Positions 43,850 through 51,551 of a stretch of DNA of 64,000 nt are shown here, piece by piece. How positions within the stretch are numbered: the first letter of the stretch is position 1; each line of letters opens with the position of its first letter. Source of the stretch: Terriglobus tenax (GTDB taxonomy: Bacteria > Acidobacteriota > Terriglobia > Terriglobales > Acidobacteriaceae). The DNA lies in contig NZ_JAGSYA010000003.1 of assembly GCF_025685395.1 (NCBI RefSeq), positions 682,001 to 746,000 of the forward strand, read 5' to 3'. Under the pieces are notes generated by a model, which worked only from the letters and a program-made list of their open reading frames with translations, was not told the DNA's origin and made no database searches. Position numbers and translations under genes: made by a program.

Positions 43850-44575
43850 TTACTGGGCTGTTGGCGCGGGCGTTACAGCGGCAGGCGCCGGCATGGGGTC
43901 CGGAGGCAGGGGCTGGCCCTCGGGGACGATGGTGACCTTATTGATGGTCACCGGCGTCAAAGGTTTGTCCTGCGAATTGGTCGGGACGCGGGCAATGGTC
44001 TGCACGACGACCACCGAATGCGCGTCGCACTGGCCAAAGATGGTGTGCTTGCCGTTCAACTCCATCACCGGAGCCTCGGTAACGAAAAACTGGCTGCCAT
44101 TGGTGCCGGGGCCGGAGTTGGCCATAGCGAGCCGGCCGGGCTGGTTGAAGGTCAGCGCCGGGGTCAGCTCGTCATTGAACATGAAGCCGGGGTCGCCGGT
44201 GCCGTTGCCGGCGCGGTCGCCGCCCTGGATCATGAACCGCGGAATGACGCGGTGGAAGGTGGTGCCGTCGTAGAAGCGCGTGTTGTGCTTCCGTTCCTGG
44301 CTGAGCGGATCGGCCCAGTCCTTGGTGCCGTTGGCCAGGTCAATGAAGTTGGCAACGGTAATGGGGGCTTCCTTCTGGAAGAACTGGCAGGTCAGCCGCC
44401 CCATAGAGGTGTCAATGACGGCCGTTGGGCCGTTCGGCTTGGCCTCCTGCACGATGTTGGCCGTGGTACTGGGCGTGTCCGGCAGGTCATCGACCGGCTT
44501 GGGCGCGGGCGTTGTCTGCTGCTGGGCGAAGGCGGAGACTGCGAGCGAAACACTAAGGACGAAAGCGCGAACCAT
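43850..44575 (-). CDS. Cyclophilin-type peptidyl-prolyl isomerase, secreted
   Basis: A 241-residue PPIase with a signal peptide ([18 protein letters not shown]), so it is periplasmic. The catalytic core has [14 protein letters not shown] and [10 protein letters not shown] and ends HTIFGQCD. Pro/Ala-rich stretches flank both ends. The start is the ATG at 44575, with a GTG one codon upstream. With its cytoplasmic partner it forms a two-gene set covering both compartments. Confidence 0.92.
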   Translation of the reverse strand: MVRAFVLSVSLAVSAFAQQQTTPAPKPVDDLPDTPSTTANIVQEAKPNGPTAVIDTSMGRLTCQFFQKEAPITVANFIDLANGTKDWADPLSQERKHNTRFYDGTTFHRVIPRFMIQGGDRAGNGTGDPGFMFNDELTPALTFNQPGRLAMANSGPGTNGSQFFVTEAPVMELNGKHTIFGQCDAHSVVVVQTIARVPTNSQDKPLTPVTINKVTIVPEGQPLPPDPMPAPAAVTPAPTAQ

Positions 44576-44620
44576 CACCCTTAAAGCCTACTAGGTCTGG
44601 CGCACTTTCGTCCTGTTGTG

Positions 44621-45259
44621 TCAGAGAGCACCGGCAGTCTCAATCACAGCCGTTGAGAGCATCGCAGTGGGCGCAACCGGAGGATCCGGAGCGACCAGAA
44701 AGCGCCGTGAAAGGGCGGAAGCGAAGACCCCGGTCTCGTCATGGTGAGCGGTATGGCGGTGAATATGCAGATATTCATGCTGGAAGACGCGGGAGATGGC
44801 TCGCGCCATGGCATCCATGCGCTCCGCAGGCTTCATGGGAGCGATCGCATCGTTGATCGTCTGTGCGATCTCCTGGCAGTCGATCAGGATGTAATTGATT
44901 GGCTCGCCATTGACGAAGGGAACGGAACCAAGCGGTCTGGGAGCGTGGGGAGGGGGAAGCTGGGGCAGAATGTCACAGGAGCCGGTGAAGCGTACGAACA
45001 GTATTTCGGGGAAGTCTGAGGCGGCGGAGGGCATCTGCGAGAGGTAGAAGAGTGGGGAGGGGTGACCGGGACTTAGTTCCTGCCAGCGTTGCTGTATTTC
45101 TGTAGCAACCGCATTTGCAAAAGCTGGTTTGAAGTTCTCTGGATGGTCTGGCTTCAGGATGAGGGCTGGTTGGGTGTAGTGCTGCGCCCTGGCGGGGAAG
45201 GAAACCGTCAACAGAAAAAATAGCCCGAGGACAAACAAACAACAACGTGAAACTTTCAT
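44621..45259 (-). CDS. Secreted protein with an HExxH motif, candidate metalloprotease
   Basis: A 212-residue secreted protein with signal peptide (MKVSRCCLFVLGLFFLLTVS then PARAQ). Near residue 170 it has HEYLHIHRHTAHHDETG: an HExxH zinc motif with several further His and a Glu that could be the third ligand. The rest has no strong match I recognise, with Pro-rich middle (LPQLPPPHAPRPLG). A Cys pair (SCDIL and IDCQE) could form a disulfide. It sits below an AT-rich region with a long inverted repeat. Protease activity is inferred only from the motif. Confidence 0.72.
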   Translation of the reverse strand: MKVSRCCLFVLGLFFLLTVSFPARAQHYTQPALILKPDHPENFKPAFANAVATEIQQRWQELSPGHPSPLFYLSQMPSAASDFPEILFVRFTGSCDILPQLPPPHAPRPLGSVPFVNGEPINYILIDCQEIAQTINDAIAPMKPAERMDAMARAISRVFQHEYLHIHRHTAHHDETGVFASALSRRFLVAPDPPVAPTAMLSTAVIETAGAL

Positions 45260-45354
45260 TGCAACTTACCTGCGGCCTTTCTTGGGCCGCCGAGTAAGAT
45301 GCTCCTCTGTTCGCTTGTTTGTAAAGGGATTTTAGATATTTTTTTGAGATTTTT

Positions 45355-45400
45355 TAGTCCGGGAAGATCGACTGGTTACTGGCGACCTATTCCCGGACTA
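45355..45400. promoter_or_regulatory. Perfect 11-bp inverted repeat in an AT-rich region
   Basis: TAGTCCGGGAA (45355-45365) and TTCCCGGACTA (45390-45400) flank a 24-base spacer. The surrounding 193-base gap is unusually AT-rich (atatttttttgagattttttag) and lies upstream of the HExxH gene. It may be an operator or an RNA hairpin; the same spacer length occurs at 33272-33321. Confidence 0.5.
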
Positions 45401-45452
45401 TCTTCGTCTTATAGGAATTTAACCTTCGAAACTAACTTCCCCGTAACACGTC

Positions 45453-46697
45453 TTACTGGAAGGATGGGTCGGCCTTCGCCTGCACTTCGCGGAAGACACG
45501 CAGCAGGTTTCCACCCAGTAGTTTCTTCATGTCGGCGGCGGAGTAGCCGCGCGCCATCAGTGCTGCGGTGATCTTTGGCAGGTCGGCGGCGGAGTCGATT
45601 CCCGCTGGTGGTTGCGGTATGCCATCGAAGTCTGTGCCGATGCCGACATGGTCAATGCCGGCAATCTTGATGACATGGTCAAAGTGGTCGATCAGCGACT
45701 CCAGGGGAGCGCGGCCGATCTTTGCCGCATACTTGCGGTCAATCGCGTCCGACGCGGCATAGGAGACGGGAATCCCCTTGGCGTGGCATTCGGCTTCCAG
45801 GGCGTCCTGCTCTTTCTGCCGTTCCGGCCTGCTGGCGTTCCATGCCTGGCGCCACTTCTCGTCGATGAAGGCAGGGAAGAAGTTCACCATCACCACGCCT
45901 CCGTTTTTGGCGACGGCGTGAATCTGGTCATCGGTCAGGTTGCGTGTGGACTGCGTCAGCGCACGTGCCGAAGAGTGTGAGGCGATGATGGGCGATTTGC
46001 TGACCTCGATGACGTCCCAGAAGGTCTTGTCGGCAACATGAGAGACGTCGACCATCATGCCCAGCTTGTTCATCTCCGCGACGACCTGCTTGCCGAACTC
46101 CGTCAGGCCGTTGTGGTGTTTCACGGCGGGGTCGTCCATGTCGCCGGAACTGTCGGCCCAGTCGTTGGTGTTGGACCAGGTCAGCGTCATGTAGCGGACG
46201 CCGAGGCGGTAGTAATCGCGCAGCAGACCCAGATTGTTCTCAATCGAGTGGCCGCCCTCAATGCCCATGCAGGCGGCGAATTTTCCGACCTTGTGCGCGG
46301 CGACGATCTCATCCGGAGTACGGCACAGCGACATCTGAGCCGGGTGCAGACGCACCTGCTCCAGAACACCGTCAATCAGCGACAGGGTCCGCACGGCGGA
46401 CCGGTTTGCCGGAAACTGGGACGGGTCCACCCAGATGGAGAAGAACAGGGCGTCCAGGTTGCCCTTCTTTGCCGACTCGTAGTTGATCATGCCACCGTTG
46501 AGCGGGGCCAGGAAGTCCCAGTGCTCGTCGACAAAGCGCTGCGGCGTGTCGGCATGGGTATCAATCACAAGAGCTTCGGCGTGAACTTTGGCGGGGTCCT
46601 GTTGCATGGTCTTCTTTCGAGATTCCTGCTGGCCCGGCGAGGCGATGGCCAGATTCAGGGTTGTGGTCGCGATCAGGAGGAAGCGAACAATTTTCAT
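45453..46697 (-). CDS. Membrane dipeptidase, peptidase family M19
   Basis: A 414-residue secreted zinc dipeptidase with a signal peptide (MKIVRFLLIATTTLNLAIA). Metal and substrate motifs follow the renal-dipeptidase order: DTHADTP, GIEGGHSIE, DVSHVADK, ASHSSARAL and GTDFDG. It hydrolyses dipeptides, often with broad specificity including D-residues at the C-terminal side. This may supply amino acids in the periplasm. Confidence 0.92.
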   Translation of the reverse strand: MKIVRFLLIATTTLNLAIASPGQQESRKKTMQQDPAKVHAEALVIDTHADTPQRFVDEHWDFLAPLNGGMINYESAKKGNLDALFFSIWVDPSQFPANRSAVRTLSLIDGVLEQVRLHPAQMSLCRTPDEIVAAHKVGKFAACMGIEGGHSIENNLGLLRDYYRLGVRYMTLTWSNTNDWADSSGDMDDPAVKHHNGLTEFGKQVVAEMNKLGMMVDVSHVADKTFWDVIEVSKSPIIASHSSARALTQSTRNLTDDQIHAVAKNGGVVMVNFFPAFIDEKWRQAWNASRPERQKEQDALEAECHAKGIPVSYAASDAIDRKYAAKIGRAPLESLIDHFDHVIKIAGIDHVGIGTDFDGIPQPPAGIDSAADLPKITAALMARGYSAADMKKLLGGNLLRVFREVQAKADPSFQ

Positions 46698-46761
46698 TGG
46701 CGAATGGAAGGTACTGCTCTATGGTAGCGGTATCCAGCTTATCCATGGAGTTCTGAAAGTG

Positions 46762-47565
46762 ATGCAATCGCTACGCAAAGGCTTGCTGTGCCTGCTCACG
46801 CTCGTTTCGGCCACAATGGCACACGCTGCCGAGAAGAAGCCGCAAATCCCCGAAAACGCAACCTTTGCGGTGAAGCCGATCGATGGTTTTGAGTACTTTC
46901 TGATTGCGGCCATATACAAAAGAGAGCTGCCCATAACGATTGTTCGAAATCCTGCTACGGCGGACTATGTCATCGATGGCAGCATAGACTCGACACGCGC
47001 TTCCACAGCGAAGGCCTTCTGGCTGGGCGTTGATGCAGAGCATCTGGACGCCACGCTCAATCTGACACGGAATAGTGATCGCACGCAGGTATGGCAGGAA
47101 AAGGCATCGGCAGCTCTGGCGAACCGGGGGCAGCAAAGCGTTGCTGATAGCTTTGCAAAGCACCTTTCCAGGGAGATAGAGGGCAAGCAGAGGAAGCCCT
47201 ACGAACTTGTCGTGGAGCCAAAGGTGTACGTGGCGGTGGAGGGCGAGTTTCGGCTCGCGATGCTCGAGGCATGGAAAGCGAAGCAGGTTCCGGCGACGAT
47301 TGTCAGTAGCCGCGAGGATGCGGACTACATTTTGGAAGGTGTCTCACGCACGACAAAGGCGGATACCCGCCACAAAGTGCTGTTGCTCAACTGGCAATCG
47401 CGAGAACAGGCAGCGATTGCCTTGTTTGACCGTCAGGGCGCAGTCCGGTTTGCTTATGCGTACTACTTCGAGCAATCCCATCATGGCGTGAAAAGCTCTG
47501 CGGAATCCTGCGCCAAGTATCTTGGCGACCAGTTTCGCAGCGCAAATAAGCACCCGGAACCGTAG
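46762..47565 (+). CDS. Secreted protein with an internal duplication
   Basis: A 267-residue protein with signal peptide (MQSLRKGLLCLLTLVSATMA). The mature part is two similar halves. Half one has AAIYKRELPITIVRNPATAD then YVIDGS; half two has LEAWKAKQVPATIVSSREDA then DYILEGV. Both continue with a similar polar beta pattern and end in a helix (VADSFAKHLS; SAESCAKYLG). The units resemble small alpha/beta domains seen in CsgG- or DUF4136-like proteins, but I do not recognise a family. The start ATG at 46762 is chosen because it opens the signal peptide. Confidence 0.72.
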   Translation: MQSLRKGLLCLLTLVSATMAHAAEKKPQIPENATFAVKPIDGFEYFLIAAIYKRELPITIVRNPATADYVIDGSIDSTRASTAKAFWLGVDAEHLDATLNLTRNSDRTQVWQEKASAALANRGQQSVADSFAKHLSREIEGKQRKPYELVVEPKVYVAVEGEFRLAMLEAWKAKQVPATIVSSREDADYILEGVSRTTKADTRHKVLLLNWQSREQAAIALFDRQGAVRFAYAYYFEQSHHGVKSSAESCAKYLGDQFRSANKHPEP

Positions 47566-47576
47566 GAAACCCCAAC

Positions 47577-47601
47577 GGCATACTCTGCGTCAGAGTATGC
47601 C
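47577..47601 (+). promoter_or_regulatory. Perfect 11-bp hairpin ahead of the 62-residue gene
   Basis: GGCATACTCTG (47577-47587) and CAGAGTATGCC (47591-47601) form a stem with a 3-base loop, directly before the ribosome site agaggtg. It could end the previous transcript or act as a leader; no T-run follows. Confidence 0.55.
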
Positions 47602-47619
47602 CAGAGAGGTGATTGAACT

Positions 47620-47808
47620 ATGGGTATCGGCGTAAATTCGACCAAAGATCCGGCGCGTCCCTCGCACGAGGCGCTGGTGCATCGCGAAGGCGACACGGAA
47701 AACCTGAACAAGCTTAACCAGGAAGCCATGGAGGCAGCCCGCCGGGGCCAACAGCGCATCAAAGAAACTGAGAAGACGGCACCAGGTAACAAGCTCTTCA
47801 CCAAGTAA
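47620..47808 (+). CDS. Small hydrophilic protein of unknown function
   Basis: A 62-residue, soluble, charged protein without membrane span, opening MGIGVNSTKDPARPSHEALV and ending APGNKLFTK. The centre (ENLNKLNQEAMEAARRGQQR) is likely a helix. It has a ribosome site (agaggtgattg), its own upstream hairpin and its own terminator, so it is probably a real, separately expressed gene. I do not recognise it. Confidence 0.65.
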   Translation: MGIGVNSTKDPARPSHEALVHREGDTENLNKLNQEAMEAARRGQQRIKETEKTAPGNKLFTK

Positions 47809-47851
47809 TCTTCACGACGTAGCGCCTTGAGCGTGACCCCGAACAGAAGAG

Positions 47852-47884
47852 GAAAAGCCCCGCCAAATGCGGGGCTTTTCTCAT
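47852..47884. terminator. Terminator after the 62-residue gene
   Basis: GAAAAGCCCCGC (47852-47863) pairs perfectly with GCGGGGCTTTTC (47869-47880), loop CAAAT. It works in both directions between convergent genes. Confidence 0.92.
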
Positions 47885-47900
47885 GCTTGTTTCAGGGCGA

Positions 47901-49658
47901 TCACTTTTTCTGTTCGTCGGGAATGAAGTGGTCTTCCACGGCTTTCTTCATCAGGTTGGGCGGCAGGAGTCCCTGCGCCAGGATGAAGTCGTGGAAGCGC
48001 TGCTGGTTGAATTTTGGCCCCAGGGCCGCCTGGGTCGACTTCCGCAGTTCCAGCAGGCGCGTATAGCCGTAGAAATAGCTGTTGGCTTGGCCCGGCATGC
48101 GGAAGGTGTAACGCTCCACCTCCTGGTTGGCGAAAGGGACGGACATGCCTACATCGGAGGTGAGGACGCGCATCGCCTCCTGAGGGGTTACCTTGCCGGA
48201 CTGCAGTTCCGGGTCCAGGAAGGCACGGGCGGCGCGCAGAAGGCGGAACTGCAGGCTGATCAACTGGCCTTCGAGCGGCATGTAGGGCAGCGTGATGTAC
48301 TCGGCGTAGAGTCCCCAGCCTTCTGCGTTGGTGGAGTTGAAAGCATAGAGAGCGCGGGCCTTGGAGACGCCGTGCTCCACCATGGAATCAAACTGCAGTT
48401 CGTGGCCGGGGCGGGCTTCATGGGCGATCAGCGTCCAGGTGGCGGCGTCAAAGGTGTAGTCATCCACCTTCTGTGCGGCTGCGCCACCCACGGCCGGCAT
48501 GTTCAAAGGAAGCACAAAGACGCCGCGCTGGCCGGTGTTGTTCAGGAATGGCGGCGGAATCATATGCGGGGCCGGCTGCTGGACAGATTCCGCCGGAGAG
48601 CCAAGACGGATGATTGCAGGGCGGTCCGGCAGCGTGACCAGGTGCTGTGTCTCGATAATCTCTTCAATCGCGTGCAGGCGCTTCTCGTAGAAGGGCAGAA
48701 TCTCGTCGTTGGTCATCTGTTTCAGCTTCAGTTGCGCGATGACATAGCGGTAGTCCGAGTTCGGCAGGTGGTCGCGCTGGGCGATCCTGGTCGCAATCTG
48801 CTGCATCTGCGCCTGGTAGTCCTGAAAGGCGGCATGCGCCAGGCGGTCAATCTGTGCCGGCGTAATGTCGATGCCGTAGTCAGCAAAGTTCAGGGCATAC
48901 TCTTCCGGAGTCAGACGGAAGTCGGTGCGCGCTTTGGGCAGCACGGTTGCTTTCAGCCAGGTGTCGTAGTCGGTAAGCTGCTTCTGCAGCAGGGCGTAGT
49001 TGGCCTCCCACCCGGTGAGTTTGTACTTCCTGAACAGGTCGGCGATACCATCGACGCGTGCCTTGTTGCGGGAGAGTTCGAGTTCCATCCGCATCTTCGC
49101 GGGGTAGATCATGCCAGGCTTGGCAATCTGCTCTTCGGTGCGCTGGCGAAGGATGGCGGTGATGGGCTGGAAGCCTTTGGTCTGCCCGGTGTACTTGGCC
49201 AGGCGCACCAGCGCGGCCTTGCGGCGATCCGGCGTTACCTGGTCGTCCAGCAAGGCTTCAATTCCGCTGTACACATAGCCCGCGGCGTTGATAAATGGCA
49301 CATTGTGCGCGCGGGAGTAGTCCTGGCGCTTGAAGTCGCGCTGCGTGCTGTCGATCAGGATATCCAGGTCCTGGCGCACCAGTTCGTCTGGTTCGGACTT
49401 TTCGGCGGAGACCAGTTTGGCCAGAACAGCCTCGGTGTCCTTGCGCTGGGCGTCCTCGTTGGCCAGCGTTGGGACGGAAATATCGGCGTCAAACTGCGCC
49501 AGGCCCTGTCCGGAGGCCGATTCCGGAGAGTATTTCTTGTCCAGATCGAGCAGAAGCTGGGTGTAGCCGTCGGAGGTCCGGACCCAGGCAGGCTGCTTTT
49601 CCTGTGCCAGCAGGGGGAGTGCGGTAAGTGTCAGAAACGCGGCGGCGGTAATTTTCAT
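47901..49658 (-). CDS. DUF885-family secreted protein
   Basis: A 585-residue protein with signal peptide (MKITAAAFLTLTALPLLAQ). The family mark is HEARPGHELQ near residue 410, an HE..PGH arrangement that recalls zinc peptidases. A long helical N-terminal half precedes it. I use the ATG at 49658 because gagg lies 6 bases upstream, rather than the ATG at 49664 or the longer frame. DUF885 proteins are predicted carboxypeptidase-like enzymes; direct evidence of activity is thin. Confidence 0.85.
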   Translation of the reverse strand: MKITAAAFLTLTALPLLAQEKQPAWVRTSDGYTQLLLDLDKKYSPESASGQGLAQFDADISVPTLANEDAQRKDTEAVLAKLVSAEKSEPDELVRQDLDILIDSTQRDFKRQDYSRAHNVPFINAAGYVYSGIEALLDDQVTPDRRKAALVRLAKYTGQTKGFQPITAILRQRTEEQIAKPGMIYPAKMRMELELSRNKARVDGIADLFRKYKLTGWEANYALLQKQLTDYDTWLKATVLPKARTDFRLTPEEYALNFADYGIDITPAQIDRLAHAAFQDYQAQMQQIATRIAQRDHLPNSDYRYVIAQLKLKQMTNDEILPFYEKRLHAIEEIIETQHLVTLPDRPAIIRLGSPAESVQQPAPHMIPPPFLNNTGQRGVFVLPLNMPAVGGAAAQKVDDYTFDAATWTLIAHEARPGHELQFDSMVEHGVSKARALYAFNSTNAEGWGLYAEYITLPYMPLEGQLISLQFRLLRAARAFLDPELQSGKVTPQEAMRVLTSDVGMSVPFANQEVERYTFRMPGQANSYFYGYTRLLELRKSTQAALGPKFNQQRFHDFILAQGLLPPNLMKKAVEDHFIPDEQKK

Positions 49659-49716
49659 GCTCATCCTCAGGTAATGAAGGCTTAGGGTAACGCATCTAAA
49701 GAAGTGGAGGAAGCTA

Positions 49717-50589
49717 ATGCGAGCACGAGTTTTTACGGCGTGGATGCTTGCCTGTCTTATTTCAGGAGCAGCCAGAGGGCAGGGGACGGAAGCCACGCAG
49801 GGGGATTTTCATGGCCGCGTTGCCAGCGTCTATAACTTTTCTCCTCACATGATCAGCCCATCGCAGCAGAAGGAGAAAGCTGCGCAGATGGACGCCTTCT
49901 GGAAGGACGTAAAGGCTGACCCCGCTGGTATGCTGCCCCAACTGCGTGCCGAACTGAAGAACCCCCAGACGCCGCGCTTTTTCAAGTACGACGGCAGCGC
50001 CCTGCTGCTGAGCATGAGCCACTCGCCTGACGACGAAAAGCTGATTGCGGACACGCTGCCAGCCACCGACCTGGCCGATGTGGTGCCGCTGGCCTACTTC
50101 AACATGGTGCACAAGCTCTCCGTCGATGGTATGGATGCCACCCAGGCAGCGCTGCACCTGCTGGATGATGGGAACTTTCAGGTGGTTCTTCCGCAGCACG
50201 CCATGACCCTGAAGCGCCCCATGGCGCTGGTTTTCCTGCTGCTGCCCATGCCGGAAGAGAACTGGGCAGACGCCCTGGTGACGGAGTTCAACAAGGCGAA
50301 GAAGGATGAGACCAAGACCACGCTGCTGACCGCCATGTTTTTCGCACAGACTCCGCAGACCGATGCCGTGATTGCCGGTGCGGCGCAGGGCGGTCAGAGT
50401 ACCGCTGTGCAGGCCGAAGCAAGGCGTTGGCTACAGACCATCGCCGACGCTCGCCAGACCAAGTACAAGGTGAAGGGCAAGGAGCCGGAGATTCGCGAAG
50501 CTCGCCGTGCAGCTGCGGCAACGGTCAGCGATGAGGCTTTGAGTGATATCTCGGCGATGACAGGGAGACTGGTGCAGGTGAGGAAGTAG
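49717..50589 (+). CDS. Secreted protein of unknown function
   Basis: A 290-residue protein with signal peptide (MRARVFTAWMLACLISGAARG). The body is mainly helical, with repeats of about 35-40 residues (TLPATDLADVVPLAYFNMVH, LLDDGNFQVVLPQHAMTLKR, TTLLTAMFFAQTPQTDAVIA) that suggest a HEAT/TPR-like array. The start follows gtggaggaagcta. No enzyme motif is visible. It diverges from the DUF885 gene and is followed by a terminator. Confidence 0.7.
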   Translation: MRARVFTAWMLACLISGAARGQGTEATQGDFHGRVASVYNFSPHMISPSQQKEKAAQMDAFWKDVKADPAGMLPQLRAELKNPQTPRFFKYDGSALLLSMSHSPDDEKLIADTLPATDLADVVPLAYFNMVHKLSVDGMDATQAALHLLDDGNFQVVLPQHAMTLKRPMALVFLLLPMPEENWADALVTEFNKAKKDETKTTLLTAMFFAQTPQTDAVIAGAAQGGQSTAVQAEARRWLQTIADARQTKYKVKGKEPEIREARRAAAATVSDEALSDISAMTGRLVQVRK

Positions 50590-50617
50590 GCACTGATGTG
50601 ATGGTTAGGTGAAATAA

Positions 50618-50652
50618 GAAAGGGGTTGGCATATTGCCAGCCCCTTTCTTTG
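50618..50652. terminator. Bidirectional terminator before sdhB
   Basis: GAAAGGGGTTGGC (50618-50630) pairs with GCCAGCCCCTTTC (50636-50648) with one wobble, followed by ttt. It separates convergent transcripts. Confidence 0.88.
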
Positions 50653-50665
50653 CAATTAGTTACGC

Positions 50666-51424
50666 CTACGCGCGGAAGAAGTCCTTTACCTTCTGCACGA
50701 AGACATCGCGGCCCATGTCGCTGATGGCTTCGGTCAAGGGCAGGCCCTTGGGGCAGGCCTGGACGCAGTTCTGGGCGAAGCCGCACTCCTGCACGCCGCC
50801 GTCGCCGGAGAGCGCACGCAGGCGCTCTTCCTTCAGTACGGAGCCTGCGGGGTCCATGTTGAAGAGCTTGGCCTGTGCGATGGTCGCCGCGCCGACGAAG
50901 TTGGTTACATCGTTGAACTGCGGGCAGACCTCCATGCAGATGGTGCAGCTGATGCAGTTCGACAGCGGGTAGCGCTGCTCCTGAATCTGCGGAGCCTGCT
51001 TGGGGCCTGTGCCCAGGTCATACGTGCCGTCAATCGGAACCCAGGCCTTCACCTTCTTCAGGTTCTCGAAGAGAACCTGGCGGTCGACTGCAAGGTCGCG
51101 GACGACGGGGAACTTCGAAAGCGGGGCCAGCGTGATCTTGCCGCCGCCCTCTTCCATCAGCTTGTCCACCAGAGCGGAGCAGGCCATGCGGGCTTTCCCG
51201 TTGATCAGCATCGCGCACGAACCGCAGATCTCTTCCAGGCAGTTCGAGTCGTAGGTGATCGGTGTGGTCGCCTTGCCGTCCTTGGTGGTCGGGTTGAGCG
51301 CAATCTCGCCCAGCAGCGAGGTGATGTTCATGTTGGGGCGATAGGGAATCGAGAACTGTTCGACAGCTCCGTTGCCGTCGGGACCGTTCTGGCGCTTCAC
51401 TTCGACTTCAATCGTGGTCGGCAT
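50666..51424 (-). CDS. sdhB: Succinate dehydrogenase iron-sulfur subunit
   Basis: A 252-residue subunit that carries electrons from FAD to quinone. Cys clusters are in order: NCLEEICGSCAMLING with a later C (2Fe-2S), SNCISCTICMEVCPQFN (4Fe-4S) and GFAQNCVQACPKGLPL (3Fe-4S). The class resembles the type B succinate:quinone reductases. It is the last gene of sdhCAB, but a 127-base gap with three hairpins separates it from sdhA. Confidence 0.96.
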   Translation of the reverse strand: MPTTIEVEVKRQNGPDGNGAVEQFSIPYRPNMNITSLLGEIALNPTTKDGKATTPITYDSNCLEEICGSCAMLINGKARMACSALVDKLMEEGGGKITLAPLSKFPVVRDLAVDRQVLFENLKKVKAWVPIDGTYDLGTGPKQAPQIQEQRYPLSNCISCTICMEVCPQFNDVTNFVGAATIAQAKLFNMDPAGSVLKEERLRALSGDGGVQECGFAQNCVQACPKGLPLTEAISDMGRDVFVQKVKDFFRA

Positions 51425-51438
51425 CTTGTTTGAACCTC

Positions 51439-51544
51439 AGGGGCTTTGTAAGCTCCGGGGCTAAAGCCCCTTTCGTAGAGAGTCCTGATTCACACGGCTA
51501 AAGCCGTGTGCTTAATCCGGTTGGAGGACGGAAGTCCTCCAACC
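51439..51544 (-). repeat. Array of three hairpins between sdhA and sdhB
   Basis: Three stems lie in tandem: AGGGGCTTT/AAAGCCCCT (51439-51471), CACACGGC/GCCGTGTG (51491-51510, loop TAAA) and GGTTGGAGGAC/GTCCTCCAACC (51519-51544, loop GGAA). The CGGCTAAAGCCG core recurs at 27524-27538. On the mRNA they would sit between the two coding regions. Confidence 0.75.
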
Positions 51545-51551
51545 CTTGGTC

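Noticed and set aside
45299-45571. A 90-residue plus-strand frame in the AT-rich gap
   Set aside because: It runs into the 3' end of the M19 gene on the other strand and crosses a perfect inverted repeat; no ribosome site.
47883-49685. A 600-residue plus-strand open frame opposite the DUF885 gene
   Set aside because: It lies exactly over a minus-strand gene with signal peptide, ribosome site and the HE..PGH motif. Long shadow frames are expected at this GC content.
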